35,842 nt of DNA from the IMG/VR virus record IMGVR_UViG_3300046002_006040, positions 1-35,842 of that record. One strand, written 5' to 3'. The notes under the pieces are model-generated. The model searched no databases. It was not told the origin of the DNA and worked only from the letters and a program-made list of their open reading frames with translations. A program made the position numbers and the translations under genes. Position 1 is the first letter of the stretch. Each line of letters starts with the position of its first letter. Of this stretch, positions 25,911-31,779 are shown piece by piece. The DNA is from a virus.

Positions 25911-26328
25911 TAAGCCACGCATTGCTAAAGCTACACGATCAGATTTTGCATTGTTCTAGTTTCTTGGTTCTTAACAAAGGGAAGATTAATAACCAATACA
26001 TTACCCTATAACCTCAACGCAGTAGAATGATATGACGACGGATTAAACACACCGATAGGTTCTACTTGCTCATTTGTGCCTAACGCATGGGTATCGCTAA
26101 GGGGATGAGCTAAACTGCTTCTCAATATTTCAATTAACAACTAAATTTTGTGGAGAAGGAAGGATTCGAACCTACTACCTTTAGTTATTCAAATGGATTT
26201 ACACCAACCTAACGCTCTAGCCACTGAGCTACTTCCCCAGGATCATTCTTTCGCTTTTAACCCAAAGGAAACAGTTTCACAGTTAACGAAGGGAGCTTCC
26301 CATTTGTCTGAAGCTAGTGGCCATTGCT
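25911..26328 (-). ncRNA. Candidate large structured phage RNA with tRNA-like domain
   Basis: No protein gene fits this gap, but on the minus strand there is ordered pairing. From 5' to 3': hairpin 26310-26315/26294-26299; a bulged stem 26250-26261/26282-26290; the tRNA-like element (26151-26238); helix 26105-26110/26068-26073 enclosing 26095-26102/26079-26085; helix 26060-26066/26021-26027 enclosing 26052-26054/26039-26041; hairpin 25991-25996/25964-25969. Loop bases 26055-26059 can pair with 26005-26009 as a pseudoknot. 26317-26321 pairs with 25914-25918, and AGCAATG occurs near both ends. Several stems are symmetrical, so strand is inferred from the tRNA-like part and operon. The ends are approximate. 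No RNA family is claimed. Confidence 0.5.
26151..26238 (-). tRNA. tRNA-like element with enlarged anticodon arm
   Basis: This 88-nt element has acceptor GGGGAAG/CTTCTCC (one G-U), a 4-bp D arm GCTC/GAGC with loop AGTGGCTA, and a T arm GTAGG/CCTTC (one T-T mismatch) around TTCGAAT. The discriminator is A and CCA is not encoded. The anticodon arm is abnormal. TTAG and CTAA pair, but 24 nt lie between them instead of about 9. An alternative register would use GGTT/ATCC around GGTGTAA (anticodon TGT, Thr), with G instead of the near-universal T at position 33. It is either a decayed tRNA or part of the larger RNA. Confidence 0.6.
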
Positions 26329-26443
26329 GTTTTAATTAAATTCTTTTCATGACTTCAATGTTTTTGTTTTCATTTCGTTACGTCAAAAATAATACATTTT
26401 ATTACAAACTAATAAATATTATTACTTTTTATTTAAAAAAAAT

Positions 26444-26920
26444 CTAAACATTAAGTTTAGAAGCCTTTTCCAGAAGCTCTTGAAGTCTTCGCTCTTTGGA
26501 TTCGTCGAATGTATCGCCACCGAGTAAAGGGTTTTCTTTATCGCCTTGAAGTCGTAATGTTTTAACTGGATAAAGAGCTTCTAATTTGTTTATTTCCTTC
26601 TCATACGACAATTTAACCGCCATGCCTTGAGGGGTGTTTTTATATTTTTCATCCATTGACCTAATCTCTTGCTGTAATCTTGCGATTTTTAAAGCTCTTT
26701 TTTGGTCAATTGTAGCTTCTTGTTCCTGTTGCCATATTGAATAGGCTTTTTGAAGTAATACTTTTGCCTGACGTCGACTAAGGTAGTTACCGTCTTTGTT
26801 TTGAAATTGGTTTTGAATGTTTTTCAATATCAAATAATCGGGCACGCCATTGATTATCCACCCTTGAATGATGAATACACGTCTTTCTGTTTCTTCTTTG
26901 GATGATCTAACGCCTGCCAT
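26444..26920 (-). CDS. Putative terminase small subunit
   Basis: A 158-residue protein with an N-terminal helix-turn-helix-like region (RVFIIQGWIINGVPDYLILK, then NIQNQF) and SRRQAKVLLQKAYSIWQQEQ. A coiled coil follows (RALKIARLQQEIRSMDEKYK). The C-terminus ends RLQELLEKASKLNV. This order of DNA-binding head, oligomerising coil and short tail fits small terminase subunits that recognise phage DNA. It is separated from terL by the RNA-like gap and two small genes, which is unusual. Confidence 0.62.
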   Translation of the reverse strand: MAGVRSSKEETERRVFIIQGWIINGVPDYLILKNIQNQFQNKDGNYLSRRQAKVLLQKAYSIWQQEQEATIDQKRALKIARLQQEIRSMDEKYKNTPQGMAVKLSYEKEINKLEALYPVKTLRLQGDKENPLLGGDTFDESKERRLQELLEKASKLNV

Positions 26921-26923
26921 AGA

Positions 26924-27160
26924 CTATTGATTTGGATACATACGTTTGATAACTTCAATATGTCTTGAAGTTTCAGCTATACTATGGCGTAGTTTTATCG
27001 CTTCTCGTTCACGTAACCGACGTATTTCAGAATCATTTTCAGTAATTGAAGAGTCTTTGTAGGCTTCTAATGCAAGTTCATTTATCTTTTTTTCACCTTC
27101 AAGGTAAGCAATAATATTATCTCTAATTTCCATAATTATTTGATAGTTAGTAAGCGCCAT
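26924..27160 (-). CDS. Small helical protein under a possible attenuator
   Basis: A 78-residue charged helical product beginning MALTNYQIIMEIRDNIIAYL and containing EIRRLREREAIKLRHSIAET. It precedes the putative small terminase by 3 nt. The start ATG at 27160 lies 9 nt after the terminator hairpin at 27169-27206. The start region AATGGCG is complementary to that hairpin's loop, so its translation may be controlled. Not recognised. Confidence 0.62.
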   Translation of the reverse strand: MALTNYQIIMEIRDNIIAYLEGEKKINELALEAYKDSSITENDSEIRRLREREAIKLRHSIAETSRHIEVIKRMYPNQ

Positions 27161-27168
27161 TGTGAAAA

Positions 27169-27206
27169 AAGAATTGGTTATAATGGCGTAAAAATAACCA
27201 ATTCTT
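27169..27206 (-). promoter_or_regulatory. Terminator/attenuator hairpin with anti-start loop
   Basis: A perfect 13-bp stem (27169-27181 with 27194-27206) with a 12-nt loop is followed on the minus strand by TTTT, 9 nt before an ATG. The loop contains CGCCATT (27182-27188), exactly complementary to AATGGCG (27155-27161) over the start codon. The two pairings exclude each other or form a strained pseudoknot. It lies between the methyltransferase gene and the packaging genes. Confidence 0.65.
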
Positions 27207-27220
27207 ATCTTAGTTTGATT

Positions 27221-28696
27221 CTAAATTATCTCTGTACTTTCTTCGATCTCGCCAAGGTTTAATTCGGGATAGTTTTCTTTTATTTTCTTTGGGTCGCCTT
27301 TGTAGAAAACTAACACGTTTTGATGCATTTTACCAACCTTACGACCTCCGTTGAATTGTCGCCTTACTCGGATAGCTAATGAACCAACCACGTTAACTAA
27401 AATAATTTCGTTGTATAGTTCCATTCCAGCATCTTTAAACGCTTGTATGGTATCGCTTACAAAGTTATAATAGAAGCCGTTTTTGTCGCGAACATCACCG
27501 ACAACGAAACAAGCAAAGCGGTCTTCTTTTAGTTGTGCGACTGATTTTTTAATGATTGAAAAGTAAACTTCTTTAAACTGATCATAATCCATATTGGATA
27601 AGTCTTTCGGGTCTTCGCTGTATTTTTCTAAATCAGCGTATGGAGGGCACGAGTAAACGAAGTCAACGCCATCTTTTATGCTTATTTTGTCAAGTTCCTC
27701 ATTGCTATCACCAACCCACCAATCTACATTATCAAGGCTTAATATCGATGCTTGCTTTCTATTTGCTTCTACTTGCTCTTTTCTTAAATCAATACCAGCA
27801 TAGGGATAACCAAGCACACCAGCCACAACACCACGAACAGAACCACCCGCAAAAGGGTCTAAGATTTTACCCCCAACAGGACAGAACCAACGATAAGACA
27901 ATTCACATAGCACAGGGTCGAAGATACTCGCGCCCTCGTAAACGTGCATTCCTTTCTTTTTGGCGTAATCAATGATTTCATCCCAAGTAGGCTCACGCTG
28001 TAACATGTCGCGCATCTTGTTTCGTAATTCATAAACTCCTGACGATTGACCGCTTTTAGCGATTAGCTCGACATCCTCGCGAGTTTCTTGTGAATTGAAA
28101 CCAAGTTCTATCCATTTGCGTTTGCGTTCTTGCCACGCACCAGAGCGAGTGTCTAATATTGAGAATGGTGGGAATATAAAACTATCCTTTAGCGATGATG
28201 GAATGATTTTCTCTCCTGGTTCAATTCCTGATGATTCATTCAATAAACCTTGAAAGGCAATATCGTCAAATTCAGGGATATTCATTATCGCTTGCATATC
28301 GGGAAAATCCAAATCAAAGTTCTTAACAAAGTCAAGTAAACCTTGTTGAGTGATTTTAGCATAAGCCGACGAATACACCAAAACCAATTCCGCTGCTTCT
28401 TTCATGTCCTTGCAATCGATAAAAGTAGCTGGTAACATTTGGGGAACTTCATGACCGCTTTCAGCAACAGACATTAAGTCCAAAAATCGGTGGCGACCAT
28501 CCAAACAATAATTTATGCCGTTGTGGTGCCATACCTTGAAAGGGTCAGCAAATTGATATTTAAGCAATGATTCGATTAGCTTCTTATCTCCATTGGGAAG
28601 CCATTCTTTAAAATCGTCTTGCTGAATGAATTGAAGTTCTAACCACTTAACGGGTTCAAGTTTGATAATGCGTGAATTGATAACAGATTGACTCAT
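27221..28696 (-). CDS. ParB-like domain fused to DNA methyltransferase
   Basis: A 491-residue protein. The start MSQSVINSRI at 28696 is preferred, because an in-frame TTG at 28735 overlaps the -7 box. The N-terminal ParB/Srx-like domain has LDGRHRF (65-71). The C-terminal half is an adenine or N4-cytosine methylase with motif I DPFAGGSVRG (280-289) and motif IV SCPPY (349-353). Similar fusions occur in phages, where they modify phage DNA against restriction. The target base and sequence cannot be read from the motifs. It is the first gene of unit C. Confidence 0.85.
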   Translation of the reverse strand: MSQSVINSRIIKLEPVKWLELQFIQQDDFKEWLPNGDKKLIESLLKYQFADPFKVWHHNGINYCLDGRHRFLDLMSVAESGHEVPQMLPATFIDCKDMKEAAELVLVYSSAYAKITQQGLLDFVKNFDLDFPDMQAIMNIPEFDDIAFQGLLNESSGIEPGEKIIPSSLKDSFIFPPFSILDTRSGAWQERKRKWIELGFNSQETREDVELIAKSGQSSGVYELRNKMRDMLQREPTWDEIIDYAKKKGMHVYEGASIFDPVLCELSYRWFCPVGGKILDPFAGGSVRGVVAGVLGYPYAGIDLRKEQVEANRKQASILSLDNVDWWVGDSNEELDKISIKDGVDFVYSCPPYADLEKYSEDPKDLSNMDYDQFKEVYFSIIKKSVAQLKEDRFACFVVGDVRDKNGFYYNFVSDTIQAFKDAGMELYNEIILVNVVGSLAIRVRRQFNGGRKVGKMHQNVLVFYKGDPKKIKENYPELNLGEIEESTEII

Positions 28697-28732
28697 TGGG
28701 CTTTGATTTTTTATTTTGGTTATATTATACAA

Positions 28733-28774
28733 CAAATGTAATAAAAATTATTGCTTATTTATAATTATTATAAA
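28733..28774 (-). promoter_or_regulatory. Promoter C with AT-rich palindrome
   Basis: On the minus strand, a palindrome TTTATAAT-W-ATTATAAA (28758-28774) precedes a -7 box TACATTTG (28740 down to 28733). The -33 position, 19 nt upstream, falls within the palindrome and shows no TTG. The palindrome differs in sequence from those of promoters A and B, so a different regulator may act. It drives the methyltransferase-terminase unit. Confidence 0.62.
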
Positions 28775-28781
28775 CTAAAAA

Positions 28782-28804
28782 AAGCCACCCTATATGGATG
28801 GCTT
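28782..28804 (-). terminator. Terminator of the early unit
   Basis: A 6-bp stem AAGCCA/TGGCTT (28782-28787 with 28799-28804), with extra inner C-G pairs, closes a loop of TATAT. On the minus strand it is followed by TTTTTTAG. It ends the early transcript after the zinc-ribbon gene and before promoter C. Confidence 0.72.
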
Positions 28805-28832
28805 AAAATGTAATTATTTGATTTTTAATGTT

Positions 28833-29078
28833 TTAGCTTTTACTTTTCAAGTATAATGAATGATATTTTTTAACAAGTTGACAATAACCGCATGTTGGCT
28901 TTGCATCAACTGGATAAAGGAAATTATTACCACAAGGAATACATTTGTTGTTTTTTATGCGTTCAAGTACTTCATTTGTGGGTGGATTCTCGTCAAAAAC
29001 AGAAAAAGCATGACACTTTTCGCATAAATCGAAATGCATTACACTGTTTTCTGATTGACATTTTTTGCAAGATGCCAT
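28833..29078 (-). CDS. Double zinc-ribbon protein
   Basis: An 81-residue product from ATG 29078. An in-frame start at 29111 would overlap the preceding mini-gene, so the shorter form fits the packing. Four CxxC pairs are present: C4/C7 and C19/C22, then C46/C49 and C63/C66, enough for two zinc sites. The first ribbon has nearly the same spacing as the 24-residue peptide encoded just upstream. DNA or protein binding is likely. No family name is claimed. Confidence 0.75.
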   Translation of the reverse strand: MASCKKCQSENSVMHFDLCEKCHAFSVFDENPPTNEVLERIKNNKCIPCGNNFLYPVDAKPTCGYCQLVKKYHSLYLKSKS

Positions 29079-29082
29079 GGTG

Positions 29083-29157
29083 TTACTTTTTACAGGTTTG
29101 ACAAATTCCATTTTTGAATAGCTGCATGGAGAAACAGCGTTTGCAATATTTAAACAT
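29083..29157 (-). CDS. 24-residue zinc-knuckle peptide
   Basis: A very short gene packed between two others: the upstream gene stops at 29160, this ATG is at 29157, its stop is at 29083 and the next ATG is at 29078. The product begins MFKYCKRCFSMQLFKNG and ends ICQTCKK, with C5-x2-C8-x10-C19-x2-C22. That is a full four-cysteine zinc site in 24 residues and resembles the first ribbon of the following protein. The tight packing argues that it is translated. Confidence 0.68.
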   Translation of the reverse strand: MFKYCKRCFSMQLFKNGICQTCKK

Positions 29158-29159
29158 GA

Positions 29160-29348
29160 TTATACTATTTCAAAAGTTCCGAGTTGATATACTCCGATGG
29201 TTCCGTCTTCAAATTGAATTGTAACATCTGCATTGTCTTCGTCGATTTCTTCTACTTTGGTAACAATTCCCGCTTTCCCTCTCTTATTGAAAGGGTCTGT
29301 GGTTAAGAAATTGTCTATTTGTACGCTTTGGTTTAAAAGGTTGTGCAT
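29160..29348 (-). CDS. Small acidic SH3/KOW-like protein, unknown
   Basis: A 62-residue product. KAGIVTKVEEIDEDNADVTI, then QFEDGTIGVYQLG, has the alternating pattern of a small beta barrel. Such proteins are common in early phage operons as regulators or host-factor modifiers. No name can be given. It is 2 nt upstream of the zinc peptide and 6 nt downstream of the next gene. Confidence 0.6.
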   Translation of the reverse strand: MHNLLNQSVQIDNFLTTDPFNKRGKAGIVTKVEEIDEDNADVTIQFEDGTIGVYQLGTFEIV

Positions 29349-29354
29349 GATGTT

Positions 29355-29564
29355 TTAGTTTTGAAATTCAAATCTTCCGTTGATGTCGTATGTTAATTCT
29401 TGAGAAAGGTTTTCTTCAAGTTCGTCTGCTTCCCATTCTTCAATTTCGAATTCGTATGCACCGGTTCTAACATTCCATTCTCCGTGATAAGGTGAATTGT
29501 CTAAACGGTCTTGAAAAACGTTTGCATCAATTGTAGTGCGAGGTGTAAAGAAAAGTGTTGCCAT
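29355..29564 (-). CDS. Small acidic protein, unknown
   Basis: A 69-residue acidic product. MATLFFTPRTTIDANVFQDR leads into a strongly acidic part (EFEIEEWEADELEENLSQEL). High acidity and small size resemble DNA-mimic anti-restriction proteins, but that is only an impression. It is the first gene of the early sub-cluster after the plus-strand gene. No promoter with a good -33/-7 pair was found upstream. Confidence 0.58.
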   Translation of the reverse strand: MATLFFTPRTTIDANVFQDRLDNSPYHGEWNVRTGAYEFEIEEWEADELEENLSQELTYDINGRFEFQN

Positions 29565-29657
29565 AATATTGTCTTTTTTTGTGTGTTAATTGTAGAGCAA
29601 TATTGGGTTGACATTTTGGAAGTATCAAGAAAAATTCTAAATATCTCTGAAAAATAT

Positions 29658-29665
29658 TATATTTG
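29658..29665 (+). promoter_or_regulatory. -7 box for the plus-strand proline-rich gene
   Basis: TATATTTG lies 24 nt before the ATG at 29690. At the expected -33 place there is TTCT rather than TTG, so the match is partial. Confidence 0.55.
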
Positions 29666-29689
29666 AAGAATAACTAAATTTTACTTAAA

Positions 29690-29857
29690 ATGATTAAAGA
29701 TTTTTACAACGACAAATCAATTGGACCAAAAAATCCACCTGCTCCAAAACAAAGTCCGCCAAGTACACCAACTAGAAATATTCCACCTCCTAAACCTTCA
29801 GGACCTGTTTATATTCCAGGAAAAGCAGTTCCAAAAGTTCCGAATCCTAAAAAGTAG
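29690..29857 (+). CDS. 55-residue proline-rich basic protein, plus strand
   Basis: A small gene opposite to the surrounding early genes. The product starts MIKDFYNDKSIGPKNPPAPK and continues with repeated PxxP segments (SPPSTPTRNIPPPKPSGP), ending VPNPKK. Proline makes up about a third of it and charge is basic, so it is probably extended and unfolded. It has its own TATATTTG box and converges on the membrane protein gene at 29847-30350, overlapping it by 11 nt. No family recognised. Lysogen expression is possible. Confidence 0.62.
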   Translation: MIKDFYNDKSIGPKNPPAPKQSPPSTPTRNIPPPKPSGPVYIPGKAVPKVPNPKK

Positions 29858-30350
29858 ATGATAAGTAGTAAAGAAGAAGAATCAATCCTAAAAACATTAA
29901 AACAATACTTGTAGTATTACATCTTAAAGTCCATTTATTAAAACTATCAGATCTATTTTCATAATGATCGATTTGCTCTTTTCTTTTTTTAAGAAATAAT
30001 TCCCTTTCTTCTAAAGGAATTGACTCATCAATTTCGTCATCTAACTGATAAATAATTGAACAGTAATCAGAATTGTGAGTTACAGAAGCGAACCATTGTG
30101 AAATAAAGTTTACTATTATTGAAAAAACAAATAAAGAAGCTGCTATTTTTAATTCATTAGAAATAGGTAGCTTTTTTTCTATAAAGTATTTTGAAACTTC
30201 ACCACACGTATATATTCCAGCTCCCGAAATTGTAATAATTAGAAGGTCCATTCTTTGATTTGTATAGAACAATGAATCCCAAACTATCTTTTGTCTGCCT
30301 TTAATACTTTCTCTTACATTATCAGTGAGTGTGGTTTTTTTAATCTTCAT
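29847..30350 (-). CDS. Three-helix membrane protein, unknown
   Basis: A 167-residue membrane protein with hydrophobic segments at about 34-50, 66-84 and 147-163. A charged middle (QLDDEIDESIPLEERELFLK) would form a coil between helices 2 and 3. The arrangement is loosely like the SLATT-type effector proteins, but no signature is clear. It has its own -7 box (30368-30375), which overlaps the end of the upstream gene, so it may be expressed apart from the early unit. A lysogenic conversion or exclusion role is possible. Confidence 0.62.
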   Translation of the reverse strand: MKIKKTTLTDNVRESIKGRQKIVWDSLFYTNQRMDLLIITISGAGIYTCGEVSKYFIEKKLPISNELKIAASLFVFSIIVNFISQWFASVTHNSDYCSIIYQLDDEIDESIPLEERELFLKKRKEQIDHYENRSDSFNKWTLRCNTTSIVLMFLGLILLLYYLSSTF

Positions 30351-30367
30351 ATTTTAAATGTTTATAA

Positions 30368-30375
30368 CAAATATA
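30368..30375 (-). promoter_or_regulatory. -7 box for the membrane protein gene
   Basis: TATATTTG on the minus strand, 17 nt upstream of the ATG at 30350, just beyond the stop of the exonuclease gene. There is no TTG at the usual -33 spacing. Confidence 0.5.
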
Positions 30376-30376
30376 A

Positions 30377-30928
30377 CTAATCAATTTTAAAAACTCCCAT
30401 TTTATACAACTCATAAACGATGTCGGCTTCATGGAAGGCATCATCTGCTCCTCTGTGTTGTTCTATATAGCCAACATCCCCAAAGAAGTGTTTATGTGCT
30501 TCTTCTACTTTCGGCCACTTGTAACCTCTGGAAGTTTCAATTTTACAAATGTCAGTTGAAAGTTTCATCGGGCATGGTAGCTTTTTCGGAAATACGAAAC
30601 CTCTATTTTCCATAAATCCAAAGTCAAAAGCGTTATTGAATGCTGTTGCTCCGTGTTCGTATTGGAAAAGCAAATTTTGTATTTCGGGTTTCAGAATATG
30701 CAAAGGTGTTGATTTTCTGATTTCTTCTACGGTTAAGGTGGAATTTTGAATAATCCATGCTTTCTCTACTTCTTCACGAGTGATTCCTGTTTCATGGGTT
30801 ACTTTATCGTAGATGATTTGCTTGTTTCCGTTTGAAAGGTCAAGTTCTACAATTCCAATTTCAACTATTTTACCACCTCTTTGAAGAAAGTCGGTGGTTT
30901 CGATGTCTAAGATTAATATTTTTTGCAT
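30377..30928 (-). CDS. DEDDh 3'-5' exonuclease (DnaQ-like)
   Basis: A 183-residue exonuclease. D8 and E10 sit in LDIETTD, D102 in NNAFDFGFM, and the final motif HRGADDA gives H158 and D163, so all four metal and catalytic residues are present. The stretch NGNKQIIYDKVTHETGITRE is typical of DnaQ-like nucleases. It could proofread or process ends during phage replication, next to the phage clamp. There is no polymerase gene in the window. Confidence 0.9.
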   Translation of the reverse strand: MQKILILDIETTDFLQRGGKIVEIGIVELDLSNGNKQIIYDKVTHETGITREEVEKAWIIQNSTLTVEEIRKSTPLHILKPEIQNLLFQYEHGATAFNNAFDFGFMENRGFVFPKKLPCPMKLSTDICKIETSRGYKWPKVEEAHKHFFGDVGYIEQHRGADDAFHEADIVYELYKMGVFKID

Positions 30929-30933
30929 TGATT

Positions 30934-31170
30934 TTATCTTCTTTTAAAGTTTTTTTTAGGTTTACTGATAAATTTATTTGGTTGCTGTTCGTAATAGTTA
31001 GGGCATTGAATCATTTCAAGTTCGTGATTTTTGATTCGTAAATGTCCAATTCCAAAATCTTCATTTTGCTGTTTTTGTTGAATTTCAATTTGTTCAGCTA
31101 AAAGTTCGTGCATTGCTGCTGCTAACTCGTAAGTGATGGGATTGGCACCGATAATAACAATCTTTCTCAT
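30934..31170 (-). CDS. Small early protein, unknown
   Basis: A 78-residue product. MRKIVIIGANPITYELAAAM resembles the first strand of a nucleotide-binding fold, but the protein is too short to form one. It has a Gln-rich middle (EQIEIQQKQQNEDFG) and a basic C-terminus (ISKPKKNFKRR). Its ATG overlaps the stop of the basic 59-residue protein (ATGA), and it ends 5 nt before the exonuclease gene. Not assigned. Confidence 0.62.
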   Translation of the reverse strand: MRKIVIIGANPITYELAAAMHELLAEQIEIQQKQQNEDFGIGHLRIKNHELEMIQCPNYYEQQPNKFISKPKKNFKRR

Positions 31171-31346
31171 CTGTTAATTCTTCTTGATTTTCTTGCTTGC
31201 TTATTGCGTTTTCTCCTTTTGGTTTTTGCTTTGGAAAATTCAGCCCAAAACCAAATATAGTACTTGCCGTTTTTCTGAAAAGAGCGCCAATTCCAAAGAG
31301 CTCTTGTTCTTGATATTTCTATTGGTGTGCGTTGTTGATTTGCCAT
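31167..31346 (-). CDS. 59-residue basic protein
   Basis: A short frame filling the gap between the YopX gene (stop at 31349) and the next gene (ATG at 31170, overlapping ATGA). The product starts MANQQRTPIEISRTRALWNW and ends in a very basic tail (KAKTKRRKRNKQARKSRRIN). The 2-nt gap and the overlap make it very likely real. Basicity suggests nucleic acid binding. No family recognised. Confidence 0.72.
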   Translation of the reverse strand: MANQQRTPIEISRTRALWNWRSFQKNGKYYIWFWAEFSKAKTKRRKRNKQARKSRRINR

Positions 31347-31348
31347 AA

Positions 31349-31777
31349 TTATCGCTTTAAAAGTTCTGGGTTTTCGTAGATGTTGCCAATAACTTCGGCT
31401 TTATAATCAAATTGATTATGAACATCTTCTGTTCTAAAAAAACAACAAAGAGGTGTGTCAAATTCTTGGGTACTGCTAACTAAAAATTCTGCATCATCAT
31501 AAACTACTGCTGATTTAAAAAATCTTGGCATAGCAACTCCTTTTTCTTCTTGTTCCTTGTTCCAAAATCTCGTTTCTTTCCACTTGATAATATCGCCTTC
31601 GTAAACTTCCTTTCCGTTTTTATCAATTAACCCTGTGAATTGCTCTATAATTAAATCATTACCACCATCAATAAAATGTTGAATTTTTTTAAAAAAGTCA
31701 CCCAAATTATTATATTCTTCACTATTCCAATATTGAGCATTAAACTTGTCCCATGCTCTAAATTTAAAAACTCTCAT
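31349..31777 (-). CDS. YopX family protein
   Basis: A 142-residue protein with the YopX signature. FRAWD is at 6-10, EQFTGLIDKNGKEVYEGDII in the centre, and EVIGNIYENPELL at the end. YopX is widespread in phages of Firmicutes and Bacteroidota, and its function is unknown. It belongs to the early unit, 2 nt from the following gene. Confidence 0.93.
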   Translation of the reverse strand: MRVFKFRAWDKFNAQYWNSEEYNNLGDFFKKIQHFIDGGNDLIIEQFTGLIDKNGKEVYEGDIIKWKETRFWNKEQEEKGVAMPRFFKSAVVYDDAEFLVSSTQEFDTPLCCFFRTEDVHNQFDYKAEVIGNIYENPELLKR

Positions 31778-31779
31778 AC

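Larger units (their letters stand above)
25859..26443. other. 585-nt gap without protein genes in unit C
   Basis: The gap holds the candidate structured RNA and tRNA-like element described separately. On its upstream side (26330-26443) it is A/T-rich sequence with a possible TATTTTTG -7-like box (26386-26393, minus strand) but no convincing -33 element. An open frame opposite the tRNA-like element (26148-26339) is the usual antisense artefact. Confidence 0.7.

Noticed and set aside
26148-26339. Plus-strand open frame of 63 codons
   Set aside because: It is antisense to the tRNA-like element and shows the typical false peptide that tRNA complements give.
25859-26443. tmRNA or a group I/II intron as the identity of the gap
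   Set aside because: The tRNA-like part has a full D arm and lies internally, no tag frame is seen, and I could not find a domain V-like hairpin or intron core elements.
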